A DNA stretch of 64,000 nucleotides from Fluoribacter gormanii (GCF_900156395.1 NZ_FTNL01000018.1:33551-97550); one strand, 5' to 3'. Counted from the stretch's first letter, positions 35,421 through 46,315 are shown. Translations and numbers: made by a program. Notes: generated by a model not told the origin, from the letters alone.

Positions 35421-37190
35421 ATGGCAATTGCACGTAATAAATTTGATGCAGTAATTATTGGCGCTGGTGGGGCTGGAATGCGAGCTGCACTGCAGATGGC
35501 AAATTCAGGTTTAAAGGTCGCACTTTTATCTAAAGTATTTCCAACTCGGTCACATACAGTATCTGCTCAAGGAGGTATTACTTGTGCACTGGGAAATGCG
35601 CATGAGGATGATTGGCGTTGGCATATGTATGATACCGTGAAGGGTGCAGACTATATTGGCGATCAGGATTCAATCGAATACCTTTGCAAAACAGGCCCCG
35701 AAGCAGTATATGAGCTCGAGCACATGGGATTGCCTTTTTCACGCATGGATAATGGTAAAATCTATCAGCGTCAGTTTGGCGGTCAATCCAAAAATTTTGG
35801 TGGCGATCAAGCCGCGCGAACTTGTGCTGCAGCAGATAGAACAGGACATGCTTTATTACATACACTCTACCAACAAAATTTAAAAGCTAAAACACACGTA
35901 TTTAGTGAATGGTATGCGCTTGATCTCGTGAAAGATTCGCATGGACATATATCCGGTGTTACAGCGATGTGTATCGAAACAGGTGAAGTAGTATTTTTCC
36001 AATCAAGAGTATGTATTTTGGCTACCGGTGGCGCAGGCCGTATTTACCAATCTACAACCAATGCCTTTATTAATACCGGTGATGGTTTTGGTATGGCATT
36101 AAGAGCTGGTATCCCGTTACAAGATATGGAGATGTGGCAGTTCCATCCTACTGGTATTGCTGGAGCTGGTGTTTTGGTGACGGAAGGATGTCGAGGTGAA
36201 GGCGGTTATCTGATTAATAAAGACGGTGAACGTTTTATGGAACGTTATGCACCGCGAGTTAAGGATTTAGCTTCCCGAGATGTAGTTGCTCGATCTATGG
36301 CTCTTGAGATCCGTGCTGGCAAGGGTTTTGATCCTAAAGGAGTTGATCACGTTAAATTAAAATTGGATCACCTGGGTGCCGATCTGATTAAATCACGCCT
36401 GCCAGGAATTCGTGAATTATCTATAAAATTCGCAGGAGTAGATCCAATTGTTGAGCCAATTCCCGTAGTTCCTACTTGTCACTACAGCATGGGCGGTATA
36501 CCTACCAATATGTATGGCCAAGTACTTACCAAATCCAACGGTATTGAACATACTGTAGAAGGTTTATATGCAGTAGGTGAGTGTGCTTGTGTTTCTGTAC
36601 ATGGTGCGAACCGTTTAGGTGGCAATTCATTACTGGACTTAGTTGTCTTTGGCCGCGCAGCAGGATTGCATGTTGAAGAATTATGGCAGTCAAATCAATT
36701 ACCTGAGATGACTTATATTAGTGATGATGATATTGCGCCATCTTTGCAACGATATAACCGATGGAATAATTCAACAGACGGTGAAAGCCCAGCAGTAATT
36801 CATGATGAAATGCAACGTGTCATGCAAGAAGACTTCGGTGTCTTCCGTACAGGTGAAGTAATGGCTTCTGGCTTAAAACGTCTTCAGGCCCTGCGTGAAC
36901 GTTTGGCGCATGCTAAATTAGAAGATAAGAGTAAGATATTTAATACAGAGCGAGTTAGTGCATTAGAGTTGGATAATTTGATGGCAACTGCATATGCTAC
37001 AGCGCAGTCTGCAATTGTTCGTACAGAAAGTCGTGGTGCTCATAGTCGTGAAGATTATCCAAAACGCGATGATGCGAACTGGATTAAACATACGCTATAT
37101 TTTGAGGAAGGTGAGAAGATTGATTTTCGTCCAGTTAATGCATCACCTAAGCATGTCGAGCCTTTTGCGCCGAAAGAACGCGTTTACTAA
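35421..37190 (+). CDS. sdhA: SdhA, succinate dehydrogenase flavoprotein
   Basis: A 589-residue flavoprotein subunit. An FAD dinucleotide fold starts it ([16 protein letters not shown]), then [11 protein letters not shown] with the His that takes covalent FAD. The substrate and catalytic segments are [23 protein letters not shown] and the late [21 protein letters not shown]. It oxidises succinate on the cytoplasmic side of the inner membrane. Length equals that of close homologues. Confidence 0.97.
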   Translation: MAIARNKFDAVIIGAGGAGMRAALQMANSGLKVALLSKVFPTRSHTVSAQGGITCALGNAHEDDWRWHMYDTVKGADYIGDQDSIEYLCKTGPEAVYELEHMGLPFSRMDNGKIYQRQFGGQSKNFGGDQAARTCAAADRTGHALLHTLYQQNLKAKTHVFSEWYALDLVKDSHGHISGVTAMCIETGEVVFFQSRVCILATGGAGRIYQSTTNAFINTGDGFGMALRAGIPLQDMEMWQFHPTGIAGAGVLVTEGCRGEGGYLINKDGERFMERYAPRVKDLASRDVVARSMALEIRAGKGFDPKGVDHVKLKLDHLGADLIKSRLPGIRELSIKFAGVDPIVEPIPVVPTCHYSMGGIPTNMYGQVLTKSNGIEHTVEGLYAVGECACVSVHGANRLGGNSLLDLVVFGRAAGLHVEELWQSNQLPEMTYISDDDIAPSLQRYNRWNNSTDGESPAVIHDEMQRVMQEDFGVFRTGEVMASGLKRLQALRERLAHAKLEDKSKIFNTERVSALELDNLMATAYATAQSAIVRTESRGAHSREDYPKRDDANWIKHTLYFEEGEKIDFRPVNASPKHVEPFAPKERVY

Positions 37191-37204
37191 AGAGGATAGA
37201 TTAC

Positions 37205-37930
37205 ATGGCAGCAGATAGTAGAAAATTGACCCTATCAATATATCGCTATAATCCTGAGGTGGATGCTAAGCCTTATATGAAAGATTATGAATTGGAGATT
37301 CCAGTTAAAAGTGATCCTATGCTACTCACGTTACTCGAACGATTGAAAGCAGAGCAGGATCCATCCATCACATACAGACGTTCTTGTCGCGAAGGGGTAT
37401 GTGGTTCGGACGGCATGAATATAAATGGGACAAATGGTTTGGCTTGTATTACTCATGTGTCTCAGTTGAATACCGATAAAATAGTTGTGCGTCCTTTGCC
37501 TGGATTTCCAGTAATTCGTGATTTAGCAGTTGATATGACGCAGTTTTATCAACAATATGAGCGTATAGAGCCTTATTTGCAAAATAATGAGGTTCCTCCC
37601 GCTCAAGAACGGTTACAATCACCAGAGGAACGCGCTCAACTTGATGGATTATATGAATGTATTTTATGCGCATGCTGTAGCAGTTCATGTCCTTCATTCT
37701 GGTGGAATCCGGACAAATTTGTTGGTCCTGCTGGATTATTACAGGCTAGACGATTTTTAGCAGACAGTCGTGATACGGCAACAGCAGATCGTTTGGATAA
37801 ATTGCAAGATCCATTCAGTGTATTTCGTTGCCGCAGTATTATGAATTGTACTAATGTCTGCCCGAAAGGACTTAATCCGACGAAAGCGATTTCCGAGATT
37901 CGCCAACAAATGTTAACAAAAGAGACCTAA
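37205..37930 (+). CDS. sdhB: SdhB, succinate dehydrogenase iron-sulfur subunit
   Basis: A 241-residue protein with the Cys sets for three clusters: CREGVCGSDGMNINGTNGLAC for [2Fe-2S], CILCACCSSSCP for [4Fe-4S] and CRSIMNCTNVCPKGLNP completing [3Fe-4S]. It carries electrons from SdhA to the membrane quinone site. AAAGAGGATAGATT before the ATG is a good ribosome binding site. The 204-bp gap to sucA holds two hairpins. Confidence 0.96.
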   Translation: MAADSRKLTLSIYRYNPEVDAKPYMKDYELEIPVKSDPMLLTLLERLKAEQDPSITYRRSCREGVCGSDGMNINGTNGLACITHVSQLNTDKIVVRPLPGFPVIRDLAVDMTQFYQQYERIEPYLQNNEVPPAQERLQSPEERAQLDGLYECILCACCSSSCPSFWWNPDKFVGPAGLLQARRFLADSRDTATADRLDKLQDPFSVFRCRSIMNCTNVCPKGLNPTKAISEIRQQMLTKET

Positions 37931-37983
37931 TAGTACTTTTCTTGTTTTTAAGGTACTGATAAAAGCCATGTAGAGAAAATATA

Positions 37984-38056
37984 ATTCCCATACAATGGGA
38001 ATGATCTTAAATGAGCTCGAAATCAGTATAAGGATGATCCCCGCACTTGCGGGGAT
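37984..38056. other. Two hairpins in the sdhB-sucA spacer
   Basis: ATTCCCA-TACAA-TGGGAAT (37984-38002) and ATCCCCGC-ACTT-GCGGGGAT (38037-38056) are perfect stems. Neither is followed by a T-run on the plus strand, so they look more like mRNA processing or stabilising structures, or REP-type units, than terminators. They may set sdh and suc transcript levels apart. Confidence 0.6.
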
Positions 38057-38134
38057 AGCTGTTTTATCCACGGGGATGAGTGGAATAGCCAATTTACTGG
38101 TGGTAGTGATTAATACCCCTTTGGAGAAAAGAAA

Positions 38135-40939
38135 ATGAGCAGTTCCGATCTGCAAAAAAAATGGGCTTCTTCCTATTTATCTGGCGGAAGTATGGCTTAT
38201 GTTGATAGTCTGTATGAAGATTATCTTGCTGACCCGAGTTCGGTTTCATCCGATTGGCGAGCAGTATTCAGTGCTTTGCCTAAGGTGGATAGTGCCGAAA
38301 AAGAATTCTCGCATAGAGAGATTCGTGATTATTTTTTGCAGAATGCAGATAAAAAAGCAATACCTGTAGTCCAAGCTTCAGATAGTCAGCAATTTCGGAT
38401 TGCAGATTTAATTAATGCATATCGCTCATTGGGCCATCATGCGGCCAAGCTTGATCCTCTGGAAATGACAAAACGTACTCCAGTACCTGCATTGGAATTG
38501 GAGTATCACCATTTATCCGATGTAGATAGAAACCGTAAGTTTTTTGCAGGCACTACATTTAATGGTCCAGAAATGACTCTGGATGAAATATATAGAGCCT
38601 TGCGCGAAACGTATTGTAGCAGTATTGGTATTGAATACATGCATATTTCTAATACTGAAGAAATAGAATGGCTGCAAGAACGAATGGAATCCGTGCGTGG
38701 CCGACTTAAGTTAGATGCAGCAAAAAAATTGCAAATTTTAAAAGATTTAATTGCTGCCGACGGTTTGGAGCGTTATCTAGGTACACGCTACGTGGGACAA
38801 AAACGATTCTCTCTTGAAGGGGGGGATTCATTAATTCCCATGATGAAAGAAATTATTGAGTGCGCTGGCAAAGATAATGTTAAAGAATTAGTTATTGGTA
38901 TGGCACATCGAGGCCGCTTAAATGTATTGGTGAATGTATTAGGTAAAGAACCTAATCAACTATTCCAGGAATTTGAAGGCAAAGTAAAATATGAACGTAC
39001 TGGTGATGTAAAATATCATTTAGGTTTTTCTTCAGATATAAAAACAAATTCTGGTTCAGTAGTCCACCTGGCTTTAGCTTTTAACCCTTCACACTTAGAA
39101 ATTATTGGACCAGTAGTAGAGGGGTCTGTGCGTTCTCGTTTGGGGCGACGTAATGATTTGGACAAGAAAGAAAAAGTTGTTCCTATCGTTATTCATGGCG
39201 ATGCTGCATTTGCCGGCCAGGGTGTCGTAATGGAAACGTTTAATTTTTCTCAGGCACGTGGCTATTGTACTGGTGGTAGCGTTCACATTGTTATCAATAA
39301 CCAAATAGGTTTTACTACCAGCAATCCTCTGGACGCCCGTTCTACATTATATTGTACTGATGTGGCCAAAATGGTTCAGGCTCCTGTTATTCATGTGAAT
39401 GGTGATGATCCTGAAGCAGTGGTGTTTGCGACCAGGCTGGCATTTGATTTCAGAATGAAATTTAAACGAGATGTAGTAGTAGACCTCGTATGTTACCGAC
39501 GACATGGACATAATGAGGCAGATGAGCCGGCAGTTACTCAACCTGCAATGTATCGAAAAATCAAGTCGATGCGTCCCTTACGCGAAATTTATGCTGAACA
39601 ATTGGTACAAGAAGGTTTTCTGACCAGTAAAGATGCTGAAAAATTAGTAGATGCATATCGCGATACGCTGGATCAGGGTAAAGCGGTTGTGGATTTGGTT
39701 CATGGTGATTATGAAGGTAAGTATGCAGTTGATTGGACCCCTTATCTGAATGCAAAATGGACAGATAAAGTCGATACCACAATCAAAAAAGAGAACTTAC
39801 AAGCATTAGCTAAAATCTTAAACACGTTACCAAAAGGTTTTACATTACATCCGGTGGTTCAACGCTTATTAAATGATCGTGATAAGATGACGGCCGGTGA
39901 GTTACCAATGAACTGGGGATATGCTGAAATTATGGCATATGCCAGTCTAGTCCAAGAAGGTTATGGTGTGCGTTTGTCTGGCCAGGACTCTGGAAGAGGA
40001 ACTTTTGCTCATCGCCATGCTGTATTGCATGATACTGAAACTGGAGAATCGTTTACTCCTTTGGAGCAAATCAGCAATAAACTCGACCGACCTTTCTCTG
40101 TAATCGATTCTGTACTTTCTGAAGAAGCAGTACTGGCGTTCGAATACGGATTTGCCGCGTCTGCACCCAATTTTCTGGTACTTTGGGAAGCTCAGTTTGG
40201 TGATTTCGCCAATGGGGCGCAAGTGGTTATTGATCAATTTATTAGTTCTGGTGAGCAAAAATGGGGTCGTTTATGCGGTTTAGTCATGTTATTACCTCAT
40301 GGATATGAAGGACAAGGCCCAGAGCATTCATCAGCTCGTCTGGAGCGTTATATGCAGCTTTGTGCTCAGCACAATATGCAAGTTTGTACTCCAACTACAC
40401 CCGCTCAGATCTTCCATTTATTAAGAAGACAGGTTATCCGGAATTTCCGTAAGCCATTAATTGTTATGACACCCAAAAGTCTTCTACGCCATAAATTAGC
40501 AGTTTCTCCATTGGAAGATTTATTCAAAGGTAAATTCCATACTATTATCCCGGAAATTGATACAATTGATGCACAAAAAGTTACAAAAGTAGTGCTGTGC
40601 TGTGGAAAGGTTTATTATGATTTGTTGCAAATGCGTCGTGATAAAGAATTAAACAATATTGCTTTAGTGCGAATTGAGCAATTATATCCATTTCCTAAAA
40701 AAGCACTTACGACTGAGCTAAATAAATATCCTCAGGCCAAGAAAGTTATTTGGTGTCAGGAAGAACCGCAGAATCAAGGTGTATGGTTCTCTTCTCAGCA
40801 TAATATAATGGATTGTTTGCGTCCTGAACAAACCTTGCATTATGCCGGAAGAGAGTTTGCTGCGGCACCTGCTGTAGGAAGCCCTGCTCTGCATGCAAAA
40901 GAACAACAAGCTTTAGTAGAGCAAGCTTTATTGGACTGA
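38135..40939 (+). CDS. sucA: SucA, 2-oxoglutarate dehydrogenase E1
   Basis: A 934-residue thiamine-diphosphate enzyme. The N-terminal E2-binding stretch (SYLSGGSMAYVDSLYEDYL) and the core motifs GMAHRGRLNVL, HGDAAFAGQGVVMET, and CYRRHGHNEADEPAVTQP are the E1o type, not pyruvate E1. It decarboxylates 2-oxoglutarate and passes succinyl groups to the SucB lipoyl arm. TTTGGAGAAAAGAAA precedes the ATG. It is followed by a hairpin and sucB. Confidence 0.97.
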   Translation: MSSSDLQKKWASSYLSGGSMAYVDSLYEDYLADPSSVSSDWRAVFSALPKVDSAEKEFSHREIRDYFLQNADKKAIPVVQASDSQQFRIADLINAYRSLGHHAAKLDPLEMTKRTPVPALELEYHHLSDVDRNRKFFAGTTFNGPEMTLDEIYRALRETYCSSIGIEYMHISNTEEIEWLQERMESVRGRLKLDAAKKLQILKDLIAADGLERYLGTRYVGQKRFSLEGGDSLIPMMKEIIECAGKDNVKELVIGMAHRGRLNVLVNVLGKEPNQLFQEFEGKVKYERTGDVKYHLGFSSDIKTNSGSVVHLALAFNPSHLEIIGPVVEGSVRSRLGRRNDLDKKEKVVPIVIHGDAAFAGQGVVMETFNFSQARGYCTGGSVHIVINNQIGFTTSNPLDARSTLYCTDVAKMVQAPVIHVNGDDPEAVVFATRLAFDFRMKFKRDVVVDLVCYRRHGHNEADEPAVTQPAMYRKIKSMRPLREIYAEQLVQEGFLTSKDAEKLVDAYRDTLDQGKAVVDLVHGDYEGKYAVDWTPYLNAKWTDKVDTTIKKENLQALAKILNTLPKGFTLHPVVQRLLNDRDKMTAGELPMNWGYAEIMAYASLVQEGYGVRLSGQDSGRGTFAHRHAVLHDTETGESFTPLEQISNKLDRPFSVIDSVLSEEAVLAFEYGFAASAPNFLVLWEAQFGDFANGAQVVIDQFISSGEQKWGRLCGLVMLLPHGYEGQGPEHSSARLERYMQLCAQHNMQVCTPTTPAQIFHLLRRQVIRNFRKPLIVMTPKSLLRHKLAVSPLEDLFKGKFHTIIPEIDTIDAQKVTKVVLCCGKVYYDLLQMRRDKELNNIALVRIEQLYPFPKKALTTELNKYPQAKKVIWCQEEPQNQGVWFSSQHNIMDCLRPEQTLHYAGREFAAAPAVGSPALHAKEQQALVEQALLD

Positions 40940-40952
40940 TTGTGAGTTTATC

Positions 40953-40989
40953 GTAGTCTGGATTATGGCTTTGCCTTTCCCCAGACTAC
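40953..40989. repeat. Hairpin in the sucA-sucB spacer
   Basis: Perfect 9-bp arms GTAGTCTGG (40953-40961) and CCAGACTAC (40981-40989) with a 19-nt loop. With no T-run after it, partial termination or mRNA processing is possible; it may also belong to a REP-like family. Confidence 0.55.
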
Positions 40990-41028
40990 AATTTGTTAAC
41001 GAATTTAATAAAATAAGAAGGTATAACC

Positions 41029-42243
41029 ATGTCTATTGAAGTCAAAGTACCTGTTTTGCCTGAATCGGTTGCAGATGCAACTGTAGCAGCGTGGCATAAA
41101 AAAGTAGGTGATAAAGTAAGCCGTGATGAGAATTTACTCGATCTAGAAACAGACAAAGTCGTACTGGAAGTTCCTGCACCTGCTGATGGAATACTGGCTG
41201 AAATCCTGTTTCAGGAGGGTGACACAGTTCGCTCAGGCCAATTACTTGCCAAAATAAAAGAAGGCGCTGGAGCTGAAACCAAAGAAGAAAAGGCTGACGC
41301 ATCTAAGGCAAGTGAACAATCTGAACGTGATGAAGTAAGCGCTAAAGAAGATAAGTCAACCAGTCCTGTAGTTCGACGGATGATGGCGGAACATGACCTT
41401 CAGCCTGGGCAAATACAAGGTAGTGGCAAGGATGGTCGTATTACTAAAGAAGACGTTCTCGCTTATATCGAATCAGGTAGAGAAAAAACATCTAAATCTA
41501 AAGAAAGCGGAAAAGAGCCAACTCAAAGAGCACCTATGGGCTTACGTGAAGAGCGTCGGGTTCCTATGACACGCTTAAGGGCTAAAATCGCCGAGCGTTT
41601 ATTGGAAGCTCAACACAATGCAGCGATGTTGACGACTTTTAATGAAGTCAATTTGAAAGCAGTTATGGACATGCGTACTCAATATAAAGACACTTTTGAG
41701 AAAAAGCACGGCGTCAAACTTGGGTTTATGTCTTTTTTCACCAAAGCTGTTGTCGAGTCATTAAAACGTTTTCCTGCAGTGAATGCCTCCATAGATGGTC
41801 AGGATGTGGTTTATCATGGCTTTTATGATATTGGTATCGCCGTATCTACTGAGCGAGGATTGGTCGTACCTGTGATTCGTGATGCGGATCAGATGAGTAT
41901 GGCTGAAATTGAATTGGCAATTAATGATGCTGCAAAAAAGGCTAGAGAGGGTAAATTAGCCATGGAAGACATGCAGGGAGGTACCTTTACCATTACGAAT
42001 GGTGGGGTATTTGGTTCTTTGTTAGCTACACCAATCATTAATCCACCCCAAACAGGAATTTTGGGAATGCACAAAATTGAAGATAGACCTGTAGTGGAAA
42101 AAGGACAGATAGTAATTCGTCCTATGATGTATGTGGCTTTATCTTATGATCATCGACTGATTGATGGTAAAGATTCAGTACAGTTTTTGGTAAGTGTGAA
42201 AGAGTTATTGGAAGATCCTGCGCGTCTTTTGCTTAATGTTTAA
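41029..42243 (+). CDS. sucB: SucB, dihydrolipoyl succinyltransferase (E2)
   Basis: A 404-residue protein. It has one lipoyl domain (Lys43 in ETDKVVLEV), a charged linker, a peripheral-subunit-binding domain ([20 protein letters not shown]) and the catalytic domain ending [16 protein letters not shown], whose HxxxDG gives the catalytic His and Asp. It moves the succinyl group to CoA and forms the core of the complex. The E3 gene lpdA is not in this window. Confidence 0.97.
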   Translation: MSIEVKVPVLPESVADATVAAWHKKVGDKVSRDENLLDLETDKVVLEVPAPADGILAEILFQEGDTVRSGQLLAKIKEGAGAETKEEKADASKASEQSERDEVSAKEDKSTSPVVRRMMAEHDLQPGQIQGSGKDGRITKEDVLAYIESGREKTSKSKESGKEPTQRAPMGLREERRVPMTRLRAKIAERLLEAQHNAAMLTTFNEVNLKAVMDMRTQYKDTFEKKHGVKLGFMSFFTKAVVESLKRFPAVNASIDGQDVVYHGFYDIGIAVSTERGLVVPVIRDADQMSMAEIELAINDAAKKAREGKLAMEDMQGGTFTITNGGVFGSLLATPIINPPQTGILGMHKIEDRPVVEKGQIVIRPMMYVALSYDHRLIDGKDSVQFLVSVKELLEDPARLLLNV

Positions 42244-42429
42244 TGAAATGTAACTGCGAAATTCGCATTGGCACATAAATGTAACTGGGTGAAGGCGCAG
42301 CTGGAGCCCAGAGGTTTTAAATTTATCAATTGTACATCCTGAGTTTGGTCTTTCTTCATCCGGGATATGATGCATAAATTAACACTTATGAGTATTGACG
42401 AATTTTGCATTTTTAGAAAGGTAATTGCA

Positions 42430-43590
42430 ATGAATTTACATGAATACCAGGCCAAACAATTATTTGCTAGCTACAACTTGCCAGTACCAAACGGTGAAGT
42501 CGCTTACAGTGTTGAAGATGCAATGCAAGTTGCGTCACAGTTATCTACTGCTCGTTGGGTTGTTAAAGCTCAAGTCCACGCTGGCGGAAGAGGAAAAGCT
42601 GGTGGCGTGAAATTGGTATCGAATAAAGATGAATTAGCTGCAGCAGTCAAATCATTATTAGGTACTCGCTTAGTTACATATCAAACTGATGCTCATGGAC
42701 AGCCAGTTAATGCTGTTTTAATTGAGGAAACATGTGATATCGGCAGAGAATTATATCTTGGAGCGGTTGTTGATCGCGCTACTCGCCGTGTCGTATTCAT
42801 GGCTTCCACAGAAGGTGGTGTAGAAATAGAAAAAGTGGCTGAAGAAACGCCTGAAAAAATTTTTAAAGTAATTGTTGACCCATTAGTTGGTGTCATGCCA
42901 TTTCAATGCCGTGAAGTAGGATTTAAATTAGGCCTGAAAGACGAGCAAATTAAACAATTTACTCATTTGATGATGGGATTGGGCAAAATGTTTGTTGATT
43001 GCGATCTGAGCTTATTAGAAATCAATCCACTGGTAGTAACAAAACAAGAACAATTAATTTGCTTGGATGGCAAAATTAATATTGATGGCAACGCATTATA
43101 CCGTCAACCCAAATTAAAAAGCATGCGCGATACAACTCAAGAAGATGAACGTGAAAATCGTGCGAGCGACTGGGAGCTAAATTATATTCCTCTGGATGGA
43201 ACTATTGGCTGTATGGTGAATGGTGCTGGTTTGGCGATGGCGACCATGGACGTGATTAAGCTTCATGGTGGTGAACCAGCTAACTTTCTTGATGTTGGTG
43301 GTGGCGCTACTAAGGAACGAGTCAGTGAGGCACTGAAAATTATTCTCTCCGATGACAATGTCAAAGGTATTTTGGTAAATATTTTTGGTGGTATCGTTCG
43401 TTGTGATCTCATTGCCGATGGTATTCTTGCTGCAGTGAAAGAAGTCGATGTGAAAATTCCTGTGGTGGTACGTCTTGAAGGTAATAATGCACAACTAGGT
43501 GCTGATATTTTAAATAAAAGTGATTTGAATGTGATTGCTGCAACCAGTTTAACTGATGCTGCGAAAAAAATTGTGGCAGCTGTTGCTTAA
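42430..43590 (+). CDS. sucC: SucC, succinyl-CoA synthetase beta subunit
   Basis: I chose the ATG at 42430 ([15 protein letters not shown], the family start) with AGAAAGG upstream, not the earlier in-frame ATGs; this gives 386 residues. It has the ATP-grasp fold, with [16 protein letters not shown], and the CoA-ligase segments [13 protein letters not shown] and [12 protein letters not shown]. It makes ATP or GTP from succinyl-CoA with SucD. sucD starts 22 bp after its stop. Confidence 0.97.
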   Translation: MNLHEYQAKQLFASYNLPVPNGEVAYSVEDAMQVASQLSTARWVVKAQVHAGGRGKAGGVKLVSNKDELAAAVKSLLGTRLVTYQTDAHGQPVNAVLIEETCDIGRELYLGAVVDRATRRVVFMASTEGGVEIEKVAEETPEKIFKVIVDPLVGVMPFQCREVGFKLGLKDEQIKQFTHLMMGLGKMFVDCDLSLLEINPLVVTKQEQLICLDGKINIDGNALYRQPKLKSMRDTTQEDERENRASDWELNYIPLDGTIGCMVNGAGLAMATMDVIKLHGGEPANFLDVGGGATKERVSEALKIILSDDNVKGILVNIFGGIVRCDLIADGILAAVKEVDVKIPVVVRLEGNNAQLGADILNKSDLNVIAATSLTDAAKKIVAAVA

Positions 43591-43612
43591 TTACTAAATT
43601 TCGAGGTTAACA

Positions 43613-44488
43613 ATGAGTGTATTGGTTAATAAAAATACTAAGGTATTGTGTCAGGGCTTTACTGGAAAGCAAGGGACTTATCATTCAGAACAAGCGATTG
43701 CTTACGGCACACGTATGGTTGGTGGCGTGACACCAGGTAAAGGCGGACAGATGCATTTAGGCTTACCGGTATTTAATACCATGCGTGAAGCCGTTGAAGA
43801 GACCAAAGCGGAAGCGAGCGTGATTTATGTCCCTGCACCATTTTGTAAGGATTCTATTTTAGAAGCTGCAGATGCGGGCATTCAATTAATCGTTTGTATC
43901 ACAGAAGGTGTGCCTGTATTGGATATGCTGCAAGTAAAAGTCTATCTAGAAAATAATACACAAGCCCGTTTGATAGGCCCCAATTGCCCTGGAATTATTA
44001 CTCCGGGTGAATGCAAAATTGGGATTATGCCAGGTTCAATTCACTTGCCTGGTAAAGTAGGTATTGTTTCGCGTTCTGGAACTTTAACTTACGAAGCAGT
44101 TAAACAAACCACAGATAAAGGTTTTGGTCAAAGTACGTGCATTGGTATAGGTGGCGATCCGATTCCTGGAACCAGTTTCATTGATGCTTTAGCTCTATTT
44201 GAACAAGATCCTCAAACAGAGGCGATTATCATGGTGGGTGAAATCGGAGGCTCTGCAGAAGAAGAGGCAGCCGAATATATTAAATTGCATGTTAGTAAAC
44301 CTGTGGTCTCCTATATTGCGGGCGTAACAGCACCTGCTGGAAAACGTATGGGGCATGCTGGTGCAATTATTTCTGGTGGGAAAGGGACTGCCGCTGAAAA
44401 ATATGCAGCTTTAGAAGCCGCTGGTGTGAGAACCGTACGTTCGCCTGCTGATTTAGGTGATGCAGTTGCCGAAGTTACAGGCTGGTAA
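43613..44488 (+). CDS. sucD: SucD, succinyl-CoA synthetase alpha subunit
   Basis: A 291-residue protein with the CoA-binding Rossmann domain ([19 protein letters not shown]), [20 protein letters not shown], and the phosphohistidine loop [17 protein letters not shown] whose His carries the phosphoryl group. Last gene of the TCA block. A GC-rich hairpin follows 70 bp downstream. Confidence 0.97.
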   Translation: MSVLVNKNTKVLCQGFTGKQGTYHSEQAIAYGTRMVGGVTPGKGGQMHLGLPVFNTMREAVEETKAEASVIYVPAPFCKDSILEAADAGIQLIVCITEGVPVLDMLQVKVYLENNTQARLIGPNCPGIITPGECKIGIMPGSIHLPGKVGIVSRSGTLTYEAVKQTTDKGFGQSTCIGIGGDPIPGTSFIDALALFEQDPQTEAIIMVGEIGGSAEEEAAEYIKLHVSKPVVSYIAGVTAPAGKRMGHAGAIISGGKGTAAEKYAALEAAGVRTVRSPADLGDAVAEVTGW

Positions 44489-44558
44489 TCTATCAGGATG
44501 TAATTCTGGGTTAAGCAAGGCTATTATTAATTATTTTTGTGCTTTTATGATTTTTCTC

Positions 44559-44578
44559 ATTCCCGCCAAGGCGGGAAT
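44559..44578 (+). terminator. Hairpin after sucD, terminator or REP-like
   Basis: ATTCCCGCC-AA-GGCGGGAAT is a perfect 9-bp stem 70 bp past the sucD stop, with TTTATT after it. Its sequence also fits a common class of proteobacterial palindromic repeats, so either reading is possible. Confidence 0.55.
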
Positions 44579-44727
44579 TTATTCTTGCACTAGTACATGC
44601 CTTGTCAGAAATGGGATTCTGCTCTGCAGGACGACATTTTAATGGCCAATATATGTGAGCAAAGCCATGACCCAGAACAATTGAATATTAACTCTGGGTT
44701 ATGTACCCAAATTTTTTACGGTACCTC

Positions 44728-45375
44728 ATGACAAATTTTCGAAGCATAGCTGATATAAGACGAGAGTATGGTGATCTCAATTTAAGTGAACAATCACTTC
44801 CTGAAGATCCAATTGTTCAATTTAAGCTTTGGTTTGAAGATGTTTTAAAAAATGAAAAGAATGATCCAACTGCTATGGTTCTCTCCACCGTAGATAATCA
44901 AGGTTTACCAGATTCTCGAGTCGTTTTGTTAAAAGGTTTGGAAGGAGGGAATTTCGTCTTTTATACGAATTATCAAAGTAAAAAAGCAAAACAAATTCAA
45001 AACAACCCATATGTAGCACTTAATTTTTACTGGCCACAAATGGCAAGACAAGTGCGTATTCGCGGTCAAATCAAACCGATTGATAAAGAACAATCAGATC
45101 TTTATTTTTCTACAAGACCGATCAAAAGCCAATACAGCGCTATTGTTTCTCCACAAAGTCATGAAATTGAAGGAAGAGAGGCTTTGGAGAAATCCCTGAA
45201 TGATTTAATTCAAAAACACGGACAAGAACCTGTATTACGTCCTACCTTTTGGGGCGGCTACATGGTTATTCCTGATGAAATCGAGTTTTGGCAAGGACGG
45301 GATAACCGTTTGCACGATAGGATTCATTATTATTTAAAAAATGGGCAATGGACGTTTCACCGTCTGGCACCATAG
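44728..45375 (+). CDS. pdxH: Pyridoxine/pyridoxamine 5'-phosphate oxidase PdxH
   Basis: I start at ATG 44728 ([16 protein letters not shown]), which gives 215 residues like E. coli (218). FMN-binding segments are [20 protein letters not shown] and [20 protein letters not shown]; the late [24 protein letters not shown] is the PdxH C-terminal signature. It makes pyridoxal phosphate from the 5'-phosphates of pyridoxine and pyridoxamine. It stands alone as a single-gene unit. Confidence 0.96.
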   Translation: MTNFRSIADIRREYGDLNLSEQSLPEDPIVQFKLWFEDVLKNEKNDPTAMVLSTVDNQGLPDSRVVLLKGLEGGNFVFYTNYQSKKAKQIQNNPYVALNFYWPQMARQVRIRGQIKPIDKEQSDLYFSTRPIKSQYSAIVSPQSHEIEGREALEKSLNDLIQKHGQEPVLRPTFWGGYMVIPDEIEFWQGRDNRLHDRIHYYLKNGQWTFHRLAP

Positions 45376-45712
45376 TAATAGCATGTACTAGCGGCAAAAT
45401 TTGCCGGCAAAAACTTTAGTCCTGCCACAAATTTACATTTCCCCCCTTTTTTTGTTCTTACTCTATTTTTTCTGCTTTTAAAAGATACAGAAAAAAACTT
45501 GGCCTAATAATTGCTTTATATAAAATAGATTTATAAAACTCTACTCGATTCTTAAGTGATTTTTTGCCGGTTAAAGAAAAATTTGTCAAGATTTAGTAAA
45601 TGTTTTTATTTGGTAAATAAGCGTTAATAGAAAGTCGTAAAATTGTTTTAAATGTAGAAATTATTAACAGTATTAAAGGTAAATACTGTACGAATAAATA
45701 GAGGGTATAATC
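45376..45712. other. Intergenic region after pdxH
   Basis: This 337-bp AT-rich spacer carries the exact palindrome CGGCAAAATTTGCCG at 45392-45406, which may end pdxH transcription. The rest should hold the promoter of the next small gene; I see no clear -35/-10 pair and no gene. Confidence 0.5.
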
Positions 45713-46087
45713 ATGAACGACATAACAGCCTTACTACCACATATTAAATTACGTTTTAACATAGAACATCCAAGCTATGAAGACAGTTATGCATTTGGAT
45801 ACGAATGTGCGCTGGCAGATGTAGCGGAACACGATAACCCATTTCGTGAAGGAACCCAACAAGCAGAACACTGGTTAGAAGGATGGTGGGATGCGATTGA
45901 GGGGGAAGAACCTTTATTTGAATTGAATGCTTTAGATAAAGAGGAATTGCCCACGGGTGAAGAAGTTGCTGCAAATGATCAAGAGTATGGTCATAAGCAT
46001 GGCTTTTTGTCCCTGGTAATTGAAATTAGCGGCGCTATTGCAGCTTCAGCAATTGTTGGATACCAATTGTTTGAGTTGGTCGCATAG
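45713..46087 (+). CDS. Small protein with RMF-like domain and C-terminal membrane helix
   Basis: A 124-residue acidic protein. Residues about 24-64 resemble ribosome modulation factor: FGYECALAD aligns with RGYQAGIAG of E. coli RMF, NPF with CPY, and HWLEGWWDAI with QWLGGWREAM, keeping the Gly-Tyr, the Pro-aromatic and the Trp-Leu-x-Gly-Trp-x-x-Ala pattern. A charged linker leads to a hydrophobic helix at the end (about 100-124). RMF itself is very basic and binds 100S ribosomes, while this protein is acidic, so binding to rRNA in the same way is unlikely. The ribosome binding site AGAGGG precedes the ATG. Function open; a membrane-tethered member of the RMF superfamily is my best reading. 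Confidence 0.7.
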   Translation: MNDITALLPHIKLRFNIEHPSYEDSYAFGYECALADVAEHDNPFREGTQQAEHWLEGWWDAIEGEEPLFELNALDKEELPTGEEVAANDQEYGHKHGFLSLVIEISGAIAASAIVGYQLFELVA

Positions 46088-46158
46088 ACTTTATACGCAA
46101 AAGTATTAAAGAAAATTTTATTTATTACTTTGTCGAATAGGTTTCCGTCCTTTAGGAG

Positions 46159-46267
46159 ACGTCATCCCGATAGTAGTGAGGGAGCTCCAGTAGCGATATG
46201 AACATTATAACAAAGTTATCATGTTAAAATCAGGAGATCCTTCGTCGTTAACCCCTCAGGATGACGT
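46159..46267. repeat. Inverted pair of CGTCATCC-type palindromic repeats
   Basis: Two copies stand head to head: ACGTCATCCCGA...GAGGGAGCTCC at 46159-46189 and its reverse, AGGAGATCC...CAGGATGACGT, at 46232-46267, separated by 42 bp. The end 9 bp (ACGTCATCC / GGATGACGT) are exact. A third copy is at 63738-63780. They lie in the 3' gap between two convergent genes. Confidence 0.75.
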
Positions 46268-46315
46268 GATTACGCACGACAGTGTCTATTATGCGCCAAC
46301 CTGATTTGATGTATT

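Noticed and set aside
39947..40258. 103-codon minus-strand frame inside sucA
   Set aside because: Lies fully opposite the conserved catalytic region of SucA; no start signal.
43177..43494. 105-codon minus-strand frame inside sucC
   Set aside because: His/Asn/Thr-rich translation typical of an antisense shadow of a conserved gene.
45392..45406. CGGCAAAATTTGCCG as an operator
   Set aside because: It is a perfect palindrome but lies just after pdxH and 300 bp from the next start, so a transcript-end role is likelier than an operator.
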